From Azadirachta indica (lineage: Eukaryota > Streptophyta > Magnoliopsida > Sapindales > Meliaceae), in NCBI GenBank assembly GCA_022749755.1, contig CM040449.1, positions 11,256,363-11,320,362 of the forward strand: a DNA stretch of 64,000 nt, written 5' to 3'. The translations under genes and the position numbers were made by a program. Positions 24,916 to 35,863 of the stretch are shown here, one piece after another. The first letter of the stretch is position 1. The number at the start of each line of letters is the position of its first letter. Below the pieces are notes generated by a model, which saw nothing but the letters and a program-made list of their open reading frames with translations, had not been told where the DNA came from and searched no databases.

Positions 24916-26988
24916 ATGGACTTCAAGCATATCATGGCAGCTTTGCGACAGTGTGGTAGATTTCGATCTGTCAAACAAGGAAAATCACTTCACTGTCAGG
25001 TAATAAAAAATGGGTATTCCCAGGACATCTTCATGGGCAACAATATGCTCTGCATGTACGCGGACTTGGCCTTTTTAGACGACGCACAGAACGTGTTTGA
25101 TGAAATATCTGAGAAGAACATTTTCACTTGGACTACTATGGTTTCTGCATACACAAGCAACAAGAGACCTGAGAAAGCTATCAGATTATACCATCAAATG
25201 TTAGAATATGATTCAGTGGAACCGAATGGGTTTATGTCCTCTGCAGTTTTGAAAGCATGTGCTCTCGCAGGTGATCTTGAACTGGGTAGGTTGATACATG
25301 AAAGAATCACCAGAGAGAATTTAAAGAATGATACGGTTTTGATGAATACCCTTTTGGATATGTATGTGAAATGTGGAAGTTTGAGTGATGCAAAAAAAGT
25401 TTTCGACAAGTTTAAATTTTCAAGTGCAAATACTACGTCCTGGAACACTATCATTTTAGGTTATTGTAAAAAAGGCTTGATGGAGGAAGCCGTGAATTTA
25501 TTTCGTCAAATGCCAACAAGGGATGATGTGTCTTGGAATATTATAATTGCCGGTTTTGCAGATAATGGAAGTCTGCAAGCCTTGGAATTTATGCTTATGA
25601 TGCACAAAGAAGATCTAAGGCTTAATGACTTCACGTTACCATGTAGTCTTAAAGCATGCAGTTACCATAATTTATTACAAATGGGGAAACAGATTCATTG
25701 TTATGTGGTTAAGTTAGGTTTTGAATGTAGTTGTTTCACTCTATCAGCATTGGTTGATATGTATTCAAATTGCAATGTGTTAAGTGAAGCAGTAAAGCTT
25801 TTTGATCAATATTCAAGTTGGGATGTTTTTCATTATCACAACATAGCACTTTGGAATTCAATGCTCTCTGGGTATGTTTTTAATGAACAGAATGAAGCAG
25901 CTGTCTGTCTTCTTTCACAAATTCATAGCTCTGGTATGTCTATTGATTCTTACACTTTTAGTAGTGCTTTGAAGGTCTGCATCAACTTACTCAACTCCAG
26001 ACTTGCGCTTCAAGTGCATGGCTTGATTGTCACTAGTGGGTATGAATTAGATTATGTTGTTGGAAGCATTCTCACAGACCTCTATGCGAAACTGGGGAAT
26101 TTTAAAAGTGCATTTGGACTTTTTCATAGGCTTCCCAAGAAAGAAATTGTAGCTTGGTCTGGTTTGATCATGGGGTGTGCTAAAATGGGACTGAACTCAT
26201 TAGGTTATTCACTGTTTAGAGGCATGGTTAATCTGGATCTTGAGGTAGACCAGTTTATTGTTTCAAGTGTTCTGAGGGTGTGCTCAAGCTTAGCCTCTCT
26301 TCAAAGGGGCAAGCAGGTTCATGCTTTTTGTGTTAAGCGTGGGTTTGAAACGGAGGAAGTTGCAGTAACATCTCTTGTTGATATGTATTTAAAATGTGGT
26401 GAAATTGATGATGCTTTAGCTTTGTTCAGCTTTATGCCAGAAAGGGACATTGTTTCATGGACTGGAATCATTGTAGGGTGTGGGCAGAATGGAAGAGTAA
26501 AGGACGCTATTACATTTTTCCACAAGATGCTACAATCAGGATTGAAGCCAAATGAAGTCACATTTCTAGGTGTTCTTTCTGCATGCAGACATGCTGGTTT
26601 GGTTGAAGAGGCATGGACTATATTTAAGTCCATGAAATCTGAACATGGATTGGAACCTCACTTAGAACATTATTATTGCATGGTTGATCTTCTTGGTGAA
26701 GCTGGATGCTTCAAAGAGGCAGAAAAACTGATTGCTGACATGCCATTTAAGCCTGATAAAACCATATGGACCTCCATGCTCAAGGCCTGTGGAATGCACA
26801 AGAATACTGAACTTGTTAGTGCTATTGCCGAACACCTTCTTGCAGCATCACCAGAAGACCCTTCTGTATATGTGATGCTTTCAAATGTTTATGCAACATT
26901 GGGAATGTGGGACAGTTTAGACAAAGTGAGGAAAGCTGGTAAGAAATTGGGCATGAAAGAAGCTGGAATGAGCTGGATTGAGGTCTGA
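24916..26988 (+). CDS. pentatricopeptide repeat protein, PLS class, E subgroup
   Basis: Sequence-specific organellar RNA-binding protein, one intronless frame of 690 residues, as usual for plant PPR genes. PPR units repeat from about residue 35 to 600; signature pieces include NNMLCMYADLAFLDDAQNVF, LLDMYVKCGSLSDAKKVF, DDVSWNIIIAGFADNG, LVDMYLKCGEIDDALALF, DIVSWTGIIVGCGQNGRVKD and EVTFLGVLSACRHAGLVEEA. The C-terminus is the E motif (DPSVYVMLSNVYATLGMWDS through AGMSWIEV) and stops there without E+ or DYW domains, so any C-to-U editing activity would need a partner DYW protein. It closely resembles my memory of Arabidopsis At4g08210. The first in-frame ATG (MDFKHIMAALRQCG) matches that N-terminus; upstream ATGs at 24873 and 24906 are out of frame. 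No obvious transit peptide is visible, so the target organelle is uncertain. Confidence 0.95.
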   Translation: MDFKHIMAALRQCGRFRSVKQGKSLHCQVIKNGYSQDIFMGNNMLCMYADLAFLDDAQNVFDEISEKNIFTWTTMVSAYTSNKRPEKAIRLYHQMLEYDSVEPNGFMSSAVLKACALAGDLELGRLIHERITRENLKNDTVLMNTLLDMYVKCGSLSDAKKVFDKFKFSSANTTSWNTIILGYCKKGLMEEAVNLFRQMPTRDDVSWNIIIAGFADNGSLQALEFMLMMHKEDLRLNDFTLPCSLKACSYHNLLQMGKQIHCYVVKLGFECSCFTLSALVDMYSNCNVLSEAVKLFDQYSSWDVFHYHNIALWNSMLSGYVFNEQNEAAVCLLSQIHSSGMSIDSYTFSSALKVCINLLNSRLALQVHGLIVTSGYELDYVVGSILTDLYAKLGNFKSAFGLFHRLPKKEIVAWSGLIMGCAKMGLNSLGYSLFRGMVNLDLEVDQFIVSSVLRVCSSLASLQRGKQVHAFCVKRGFETEEVAVTSLVDMYLKCGEIDDALALFSFMPERDIVSWTGIIVGCGQNGRVKDAITFFHKMLQSGLKPNEVTFLGVLSACRHAGLVEEAWTIFKSMKSEHGLEPHLEHYYCMVDLLGEAGCFKEAEKLIADMPFKPDKTIWTSMLKACGMHKNTELVSAIAEHLLAASPEDPSVYVMLSNVYATLGMWDSLDKVRKAGKKLGMKEAGMSWIEV

Positions 26989-27239
26989 AATTAACAAATC
27001 CTTCCAGGTTGCATTGCATGGTGTGATTGGCTAATGTCGGAAAAATTTGAAACAAAGTGAATGCATGTTGATAATTATGGACAGAACTGTTTCATTCTTA
27101 GCTGTTGAGATTCTAATTGCCAACCAACTGGGTCAGGTTTAATTGAGACCTGGAGATGCAGAAACATCTTGACAAATGTGACTGCTGGAGTATCTCAATA
27201 AATGGTAATCACCAGTGGCAGCATGTAAATAGATAAAAA
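26989..27239. other. 3' region of the PPR gene
   Basis: Probably the 3' untranslated region of the PPR gene, running up to recognisable retrotransposon sequence near 27240. No other feature seen. Confidence 0.5.
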
Positions 27240-27859
27240 GATGTCACATTCAGAGGGATCTAAAAATGATAGATGATCTACAAGTGGCTATTGTAGATTT
27301 CTTCGTTGTAATCTAGTGACTTGGAGGAGTAAGAAGCAAAAATGTAGTAGCTAGGTCCATTGTTGAAGCAGAATATCGACCTGTGACTCATACAGCTTGT
27401 GAACTCATGCGGATTAAAAATCTTCTGAGAGTTTGGGGTTGAGGTGAAAACTCTTTCCATAATTTATTGTGACAATCATGTTGCAACGTATATAGGCAGC
27501 AACCTAGTTTTTTGTGAGAGAACCAAACATATAGAGATAGATAGATTATTGCTTCGAGGGAGGTCATTACTCCGGATATCAAATCAGAAGATCAAAAATT
27601 GGGACATCTTCATAAAAGCTGTGCACAAAGGAATTTTTGTTCAAAACTGTGCATTACTAATATCTATGCTCCAGCTTGAGGGGGAGTGTTAAAATAGAAA
27701 TTTGAGTTCTATAGGTCCTGTCCTTGTAGTAGAATTATGTTTTCCTTCTTAGAATAGAATTATATTCTCCTTATTAAGTTTTATTTTCAGCCTATATGTA
27801 CCTTGTAATATTTTTCACATCAATATATTGAAATCTCTGTTGTTCTATCTCTTTCAACA
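27240..27859 (+). mobile_element. Ty1/copia retrotransposon, 5'-truncated and decayed 3' end
   Basis: Conceptual translation shows the C-terminal RNase H part of a copia polyprotein broken over several frames: STSGYC around 27275, then VVARSIVEAEYR near 27345-27380, TACELMRIKNLLRVWG to 27439, and YCDNHVATYIGSN followed by ERTKHIEID near 27465-27540. A stop lies where DRRSTSGYC normally reads through, and at least one frameshift separates the blocks, so it is not functional. A polypurine tract (GAGGGGGAG, 27678-27686) and one LTR follow. Integrase, reverse transcriptase and the 5' LTR are absent; the left end runs into the PPR 3' region only about 250 bases after its stop codon. Confidence 0.88.
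27687..27859 (+). repeat. copia 3' LTR
   Basis: Starts TGTTAAAATAG directly after the polypurine tract and ends TCTTTCAACA, so it has the TG...CA ends of an LTR. About 173 bp, which is short but within the range of plant copia LTRs. It contains the usual terminator-like ATGTACCTTGTAATATTT region. The left LTR is missing, so no age can be estimated. Confidence 0.75.
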
Positions 27860-30800
27860 CAGCTCACAGGCATGCTGACTCTTTCTTTTATAGTTCAAGC
27901 CAGTTTTATTTGCGATGTTGATTTCTTTCTTTGCCTCTTGGGTTGAAATTTAAGACTCAGACAGGCACGCCTTTTTCTGTTAAAGACATTGGACGAAAAA
28001 GCTAAAAACAAAAAAGTGTACTTGAATGGTTGTTTTCATTTGTTGGTGTTACTTTCCCATTTGCGATGTGCATTAGTTTCCATTCCTACTATCCTTTGCT
28101 GTTCATCTTATATCCTATTTATGTGGGGTCTTTTGATCCAGCTAGCTGTACTATTTAGTTAATTAGGAATGGAACTTATTTCGTAGTCTCAATGTATGGT
28201 TGGTTTTGCATATAATAACAGGGTTTAAAGTTAAGCGGTGATACTTTATCGTGCCTAGGAACTGCTACAGCAAAAGTCAATTGGTATTTCACACAATAGA
28301 TTGACTTATAAATTGCAACTCAGCTTGTAATGAGCTGTGATTTTATGTGTAGTGTGTGCATGTACATGTGCATGTTCGCAAATATTTGCTTGCTGCTGAG
28401 CTTTATTTTCCTGCTGTTTTGAACAGGATTCTTTATGGTGAGCATAAAGCATTAGAGAAAATATAAGAAGAAAGGACCAACAAGAAAACGAAAAAAATGA
28501 AATCCTGCTGAGAAGAGGTCTGGCTTAGAACTGGGGAAAAGCCGCAAGTTTTTCTCGAGGGTTTATCATGGAAGGATGCCTTGAATTGGATGATATCCAT
28601 CACTCATCCATTTGTAAAAGGCTCAGGCTATGTTTGGAATTGAGTTTTTGTAACTTTAAAGCTCCAACTGTAGTGAGATAAAATTATTGTCGGTTAGATA
28701 TAAGTGGATCTCATTGAAAGATGTTTCCCAAACACTTTTAAAGCACAATAGAAGCAGCACAGTTCAGAACTAAGCCTAAAACAATTTCATAGAGGGTAGG
28801 GACATCTCTAATATTTTTGGTTCTTATCCTACTAGCTCTTCACGCATGCTTGTACATTTGACAATGGTTATATCATATGCGCTGGTCTTTTCTTATTTTT
28901 GAAGTTTCATTATTCCATGATGTTTTCTCAATGGCAAATGAGGTTGAATTCTAAGATTCCTTTCAAAGGCTTGTTTCAGCAACTTAACATTTAAGCAGAT
29001 AGTAGAGAAGGATAAACAAAAGCAACAGTGTATTCAAGCAATCAAGCACAGTGACACTATCAGTTACGATTTGGATTGGTGTGTCATTTTGAGTAGTAGT
29101 TGTAGTATAACATATTTTAGGCCGACAGAATTCTGTTCATTTAACGACTATGTCGATAATTTAAAACACTAATCTCACATGGGTATTAAACAAAGCTAGT
29201 TATAATATATGGTAATTTATTTTCTAAATTTTATTGTATGATTTACTCAAATGTTAACTAATTATATTCTAAATACAATTAGACACCTTTTTAAATATAA
29301 AAAATGTAGAATAAATCTATTAAATTATAAATAAATTAACACAACATAATTATCAAATAAATAATCGGACTCGCATTTGATTCTGAAGAAGCAAAAGCTG
29401 AAAGCTGGTACAAGCCTTGGCTGCTCCCAAAGCATGCACAATTATGCGTGTTGTCCCAAACAAGAAAAATGGTTTCAGGGAAGGAAGCTGCTGGTCCGTT
29501 CAGCTTTTACACCCTCGACTGCGACAAAACACATGGGCTGGCTCCACCATCTTCACCCCAGTCTTAGTCAAAATAGCCCCACCACGCCAGTACTCATGTT
29601 GTGCTTCATACAACAGTAATTTCTTTTTCTATATGTTATAATTTTCTAATTTCTTTTATTTTTTTTAACATTTTCAAATAAAATTCAGAAGTTGAGAATA
29701 ATAATGCATAAAGAATTGTATGGTACATGTAAACGTGTTATATATTTATCTATTCTCTAGAAAATATTGTTTGTAATTTAGATAACTCATAAAAAAATTC
29801 TTAAAAAATATAACTAAACATGTAATAAATGCAGTCTTAGATGTCATTCATGTTGTGTTATAGCTTTTCTCAAGCTTTATACACACTCTATCTCTACGTT
29901 ACATTGCTTTCTTCTTCAATCATTTCACAAACACGCCACTCATTCTTTCTCTTTGGCCAGTGTTTTCATTATGTTTCTAGGCTTGAATATCCTCCTTCAT
30001 GCAATTTGTTGTTATTCTCTCTTTTTGCTATTTTCAATGACCGTAAAAAGTAAAAACCAAAAGCACCTCTCAAAAGCTGCTTAAAAATAAAAAAGAAAAG
30101 GAAAATAGCTTATGGCCCATTTTTCTGGTGCCAAAGCTGACCCCATTATGCCAAGAACAAGATGATTTTGGCCTAACAAGAAGCAAACATTGGTGCACGA
30201 GAAATTATGGTATGCTGTTTACTTAATTTTCTCATTTGTTTAAAAATATAGTAATCGTGGGTGGAAATTTTTTAATTAATATGGTAATTGGAAGTGCTTA
30301 TTAAGCCCATACGGAAGTGCTTAATCTTGTATTTATTTATAGAATTCGAAGATCAAGAAGCTACAAATCATGAGGTAATGAGTACAAAAGAAGAGTCAAA
30401 TTACATACCAAAATCACCATCCAGGTGGGAAATTAAAGTAAAATAAAACAAAAGGAAGAAATGTACCCAAAAACCAAGAACCCACGCGCGACCGTTTACA
30501 CAGGCTAAAATACAAGGCCAGAGAACAAATTGTGTAGTATATGCATGCATATTAAGGCAGCAGTCACTAGTAATCTCTATTTTGTGAGGCAATTTCAGCT
30601 CTGCTTCGGACAATTGATTAGGATTGGGACAGAGCATGCAGTTTTTGTAGTGAACCCATCATGTTACCAGTGTTTAAATAGGAAAAAGGCAATCAAATGT
30701 TTTAAACAAATTTAGACCTTAAAATTTGCTATAATTGTGAATTTCTATATATTTTAAGTTGACATTACTTGGCCACAAGTTCGGGGTAGATCTCTTCTCT

Positions 30801-31344
30801 TAAAGAGTAAATATCCGAGTTGAACTTCAATTTGAGTTTAAACCTAAAACGGTGTAGCCTCATACGATATACAAAGTATCATTTAATTTAGTTTGAAAAA
30901 TTGCATCGACAAGCTAAAGCTAACCTATTTTATGGATTATCAATCAAACTGTTCACTTGAAAAAAAAAAAAAAGAATACTTCGGGCATTGAGATACTCTT
31001 GTATGGTAAATTTTTATTATTTGTATAATTTGTCTTTCTCACTTTTTCCCAACTTTCTAAACCAGCACAATTTACCAAACAAATCCAAAAATGATATATA
31101 AATTTGCTGCTAATGTAACTCATAGCTAGAATCCAATTCTCAATTCATATGTAATTAATACCCAGTATTGGATTGGGAGATTTTTCAATTTCCTGGCGAT
31201 TTTCCCAAGCTGAAGCTGGACCCCCCAATTAATTGCTCAATTAATTAAAAGAAACCTCCCATTTTTCTACAGAATCAAACAAGCAACCAAAAATTATAGA
31301 ACAAGCAGATCTTATCAGTATTGAAATGAAGTTGACATAATTAA
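27860..31344. other. 3.5 kb intergenic region between copia relic and zinc-finger gene
   Basis: AT-rich. A stretch at about 28628-28780 opens with GGCTATGTTTGGAATTGAG and closes near AGCAGCACAGTTCAGAACTA, resembling a decayed hAT-type MITE, but no clean ends can be set. The GC-richer patch at 29380-29610 carries frames of 74-80 codons in two phases with no family resemblance. The right end (31100-31344) is the 3' region of the zinc-finger gene. No gene supported. Confidence 0.5.
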
Positions 31345-32747
31345 TTAAAAACCTCTATAGATTACAACAAAACAAGGCAAGATAGCCTTAGGATTAAACA
31401 CATACAATTCATCCAAATTAGAGTACACTCCCATGGCTCCAGCCATTGAATCATAATCTTCCAAATTTCCCTCCATACTCTTCTTCACTCTCCCTGCAAT
31501 CACCCTGCACACCAGCATTGCCCTGCTATCACTTCTATCTTCAACCCCAGATTTATCGTGAGCTTTTCCACTTGTTGCAGTTGTCAGGATTCCATTTCCA
31601 TTCACTTCTTTGCTTGATTCTTGTGCAACTTTGAATCCATTCTTGATAATGCTGCAGACATTGCATTGTGGAATTGAGTTGCATAAGTTGGATGATCCGT
31701 TTAGGCCAAGAGAGCACGATAATGTTGTGCAGTGAAACCTGAGGAGTTCATTGCCGTCTGCTATGCAACGGGGGTGCTTTTTTGGAAGCTTTGTGGCTTT
31801 TGCTTTAATGGATTCTCTGTAATCTTCAAACCTGGCGATTGTTCTTTGAGTGTTGTGAACTTTAAGGATCCTGTCGATTTTGCAGATGGGTGTTTGTTTC
31901 TTCAGCCAGCTTGATTGGAATATGATTTCCACTATGTTCTTGCTTGTGTCCTCAGGACCCAGTTCAGATACTGTCAATTTATCATAAGCTTGAACCAGAT
32001 TTAGAAGGTAAAAATGAAATAAACAGATGAGAAGAAATTGAATATTGAAGTACCTGCATGTCTTACTGCTTGATGAAGCTCCAAGTTTTCAGGTTTCATG
32101 AAGATTTCGCCGCATTCAGGGCAAGAACAAATGCTTCCACGGAGTGAAGGGTCTCTGGCGATTCCAAGAACGGGATCAACAACCATTCTACACTCATAAC
32201 AGCCTGAGAATCTTCTGAATGGCATTCCTCTAAATGACATACCGCCGTTAATGGAGGAACTTGAAGATAGTGAAGAATTAGTAGAGGAAACGACTTCATT
32301 GCCGTTGATTTCATGCAGAGGAGTTTTCATTGATCTGCTTGAGGATTCATTTTTACTACTTGAACCCAATGAAGCTCTTTTCCTTTGTAGTTCTGGAGAA
32401 GCAGCTGCTGCAGTTTCAGGCCTGTGCATGACTTTTGTATTGCTGCATAATGAGCCTGAACACTTCATTTTCTTGCATTTCTTGCTGGTTTCCTCACTTG
32501 CCTGTTCTTCTTGTTGCTTTTGTTTCTGTTTCTGCTTCTGCTTCTGCTTATTTTCTTCTTCTTGTTGTTGCTCCTGCTGCTGCTGTTGCCGTTGTTGTTG
32601 TTGTTGTTGTGGTGCTTGTAGATTTTTACAAGTGAAAATGCCTCTGACAACAGCCCAAGAAGGTGGTTTTTCAGGCTTTTGCGGCTGTTTCTTTTGGTTT
32701 TGCTGAATTTCTTTGGTGGGTTTTCTTTGGTTTCTAGGTTTCGCCAT
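31345..32747 (-). CDS. single C2H2 zinc-finger protein with Gln/Lys-rich tract
   Basis: Plant-specific C2H2-like zinc-finger protein of unknown molecular role, probably nuclear; the family includes Arabidopsis At1g75710 as I recall it. Two exons on the minus strand, 32054-32747 and 31345-31970, give 439 residues across an 83-bp intron (phase 1). The basic N-terminus (MAKPRNQRKPTKE) is followed by a Gln/Lys/Glu low-complexity region (about residues 45-85), a Ser-rich middle, the conserved GMPFRRFSGCYECRMVVDP block and one finger C-x2-C-x12-H-x4-H at about 209-230 (CPECGEIFMKPENLELHQ then AVRH). The long C-terminal domain (SELGPEDTSKNIVEIIFQSS, ICKIDRILKVHN, CNVCSIIKNGF, ARAMLVCRVIAGR-like and DELYVFNPKAILPCFVVIY) is conserved in the family and resembles the PARP-catalytic-like fold of C2H2 family members, an inference only. 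The intron directly follows the finger. Confidence 0.9.
32513..32620 (-). repeat. CAG/AAG-type codon repeat encoding Gln/Lys tract
   Basis: Inside exon 1 of the zinc-finger gene. On the coding strand it is runs of CAA and CAG with AAG and GAA units, giving QQQQQQRQQQQQEQQQEEE and KQKQKQKQKQKQQEEQ. Such tracts often vary in length between alleles and may act as disordered interaction regions. Confidence 0.85.
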
Positions 32748-33131
32748 TGTTAAAATGATAAAATCTATGAAAGAGATGGAAGTGTTTTTGGTGTTTTCTG
32801 TTTTAGAATCTCATTTGGGGTTGTCTTGTCCTTAACAGAGACAAAGAACTGAAACAACTAACAAGCTGGAACTCCAGAGAAGCTCCTCATAGAACTGATT
32901 CTAGAATTCTACCTTGTTGGCTTGTGTGTTTTTGATATGGACAAATTTGATATATAAATTAATTGCAATGTATCTAGCTTTTAATGGTCGGTGATATCTG
33001 ACCGTAGGATTACTCGAGAGAAACTCGCATCAGTGGTCAAGAAATTTCATGGGTCCCACGTATTAGAATACTTTAGAGTCAATGTATACTGATGGTCTAC
33101 TGACTGAATGCTAACTATCACAATTCGAGAT

Positions 33132-33556
33132 AATAACATCCGAGTCCCTCCCTGTTTATATTTTTATAAGAAAAACAATTTACTTTTTACAATAAACAGG
33201 TCCTTAATTCTTCTTCTTCTTATTTTTTTTAAACTAACTTCTTTTACAATTCGCTGTTCTCTATTTTTAAATTAAGATCAATGTTATAATAATTTTAATA
33301 TCATATTTGAATCAGATTTAATATTATAATACCTCTTTTTTTAATATTATAGATATATTGAAATTATAGTTAAATCAAATCTAATAGTATAAAGAATCAT
33401 ATTATAAATTGAAACATATCCAATTCTTGTTAAAATGATAAAACTCATTATTTTTATTACATTAAATTCTAACCATCACAAAGTTAAAATATATAACTCA
33501 ATGCTAAAAACTATTTAATCATTTTAACAAAATCAATCAGGGGCTTATTTGTTACA
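33132..33556. mobile_element. MITE-like element, TIR family 1 (copy 3)
   Basis: Left end AATAACATCCGAGTCCCTCC; the reverse complement of the right end reads GTAACAAATAAGCCCCTGAT. These match each other imperfectly and match the ends of the copies at 5106, 13876 and 47389. About 425 bp, AT-rich, no frame. Confidence 0.5.
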
Positions 33557-33659
33557 ATGAGATAAATCGTACCGTAATCTACGAAAACATGAAATTCAGG
33601 AACGCAAATATTATTAACACGATCATAATTTGATGATTAGGTTACGTGGCCATAGATAA

Positions 33660-33899
33660 ATAGAATAGAGGAAGTGAAACGGGCCGGTTGATGGGCTAAA
33701 CTTGGCCCGTTAATCTCCCAAGACGGATTTTTTGGAGATCGTGAAGCACAGGAACAACAAGGTAAACACCTCACTAGTAATACTAATATCACAATAATTA
33801 ATGGCTACTGTTCATGGGGAAAAGCTGCTTGATTCCTCTTGCCTCAAAATTGTAAGAGAGACACATTTGCTGACGAATAAAGCTTTGTACTTTATTTAA
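33660..33899 (+). other. promoter-like patch with a 32-codon frame
   Basis: GC-richer than the flanks, with ATGGGCTAAACTTGGCCCG, that is two site II-type boxes (GGGCT and TGGCCC) near 33690-33710. About 100 bases on is an ATG (33801) opening MATVHGEKLLDSSCLKIV and ending at 33899. I do not recognise the peptide. It may be the 5' end of a lost or duplicated gene, or a short unrelated frame. Confidence 0.25.
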
Positions 33900-35600
33900 T
33901 TATTTAAAAAAAAAAACCCACCCCACAACGTTGTGAAAGTTCACTAACATTATGTTTAACTTTGTGCTTTATAAAATAAATGTAACTCTCATGTAACCGT
34001 TACTAAAAAGTAGGTAATACGTTTGAAATTGAGCTCTAGCTATATAATACATATGTATCATAAAATTTTAATAAAAAATTTAAAAATTTTAAGGCATTTT
34101 GTATCAATATATTATATGTATTATAGTTAGTCTTATAAAATTCAAAATTAAATTATCAACAATTAAATATAAGTAAATAGATGATTTACAAAATATTAAC
34201 TATCAAATAAAATTGTATGTTTTATTAATCGTGTAATTGTAATAATTTTAAAATTGAGTATTACTATACATAAAAATTCTTATATAAACTCGTATACTAC
34301 AAACTTTTATTTGTGTTATATGTTTTACGTTTTTACATAAATAAAATAATATAAGTTATATAAATATATGATAATAATATAGCGATACGATATCTTATTA
34401 TATATAATATATAATCCGTATTAATATATCAAATATTATTAATTCAAAATTAAGTTGAAATAGGACAACTCTCATAGTATGGATTTTTTATGTGAGGGAA
34501 TGCATATATGAACTGACAACTCATAAAAATATTGATAATAAAGTATTGTTTTGTTAATATTCAATTATGCTTTGAAGTTTGCGAAGGTTTTGTGATTAAG
34601 GGAATCAAAATATGAGTGATTGTAAAGCTAGCTAATTGTTCTGATCGCATTAGTTTTTACTTTGTATTACTTTTAATTGGTTCAAGGGAAGAGATCAAGA
34701 ACATCATATTATAAACTATGAACACTTGTCTCACTAGATATAATTTTATAAGCATAAGATTTGTCTGATTTTAATTTTGAACGTACATATTTAAGTTATA
34801 AAATGGCTTTTTACTTTACATGTTTAAATTGAAGACAAATAAAGGAATAAAAGTTTTCTAATGCACTACTATTAAATGCTAATATTTGTACTTATAGTAG
34901 TTTTTTTTCTTTAATATGTTCTTGCTTTGTTTCAAATCTAAAATGTTTTTTTAAATTACTAAAAACAAAAAATTAGATGGAATAATTGGGTGTTTGGGTT
35001 AGGAAGTTAGTTTTGTTTAAAGCAAAATTTGAATCACTTAAATTTGTAACAATAATAAAATAAATAATGTTTAACCTTTTATTTATTTTGGAGAGAAATA
35101 ATATTTATATAAGACAATATTTAACAAAATTCTATTACTTTTCTTTCCACTAAACTAATTAGTCCAAATAGTTTAGAACGACAACAATAATAAGATTTAA
35201 ATATAAAAAAGTGGCCATCACAACCAACTGCTGGGGTGTATAACAATTCAATAATAAATAAATATATATTAAATTTCTATTAAATAGTTCTTCATTTTAT
35301 ATGGAATCAAGTAAAACTTAAATTTATATAAAACCTTATTACTATTGTAATTATAATTACAACAAAATAATCAACCCAAGCGATAGAGCTTCCGGGCTTC
35401 AGCAGTAAAAATGCGCTAGGCTGGACGCAGCGCATTGGCTCATCAATATATCTTTGAAACAGCTGGCCCAAGCGTACTGAATTGCCCAAAGTCAATCTAA
35501 GGCCTTTATTAGAGCCCACTGAACTTAGGCCAATAGGCCCTCCTACTATTTAGATGGCCTTATACTACAACCAAAGTGGCCCCTTACAAATTCAAAAGGT

Positions 35601-35619
35601 TGGGCCCAATAACGGCCCA
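35601..35619 (+). promoter_or_regulatory. site II (TGGGCC/GGCCCA) cluster upstream of MPS1
   Basis: TGGGCCCAAT and ACGGCCCATT sit 245-265 bases upstream of the kinase start, with further GGCCC motifs at 35464 and 35535. Such clusters bind TCP factors in promoters of plant cell-cycle and ribosomal genes, which suits a mitotic kinase. Inferred from motifs and position. Confidence 0.5.
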
Positions 35620-35863
35620 TTACAATTATTGAGAGCGCCAACAATAAGGCGTTCAAATTTCCAAATCTCTCTCTCGGAAGTCTGTGCTTTGCAAATGGCT
35701 TACTAGGAAAACTTTCACCTTCTCTCTTTCTCAGTAGTATAGTTCCCGTTAAATGTAGCGTGGCCAAACCGCTTGCTTCCGCCATTTGAATCGGCCGCCG
35801 CCATTAATTTTTTCAATCTCATCCCCAAACTGCCCTTTGAAGAAATGCGGTTGAGATCCACAG

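Larger units (their letters stand above)
32748..35863. other. intergenic between zinc-finger and MPS1 kinase genes
   Basis: Divergent promoters: the zinc-finger upstream region lies to about 33120 and the kinase promoter at about 35540-35863. Between them are a family-1 inverted-repeat element (33132-33556), a promoter-like patch with a short frame (33660-33899), and about 1.6 kb of very AT-rich DNA (33900-35540) in which I see nothing supportable. Confidence 0.55.

Noticed and set aside
29377..29641. Two overlapping frames of 80 and 74 codons
   Set aside because: Both are short, in different phases of the same GC-richer patch, and show no domain; possible transposon remnant only.
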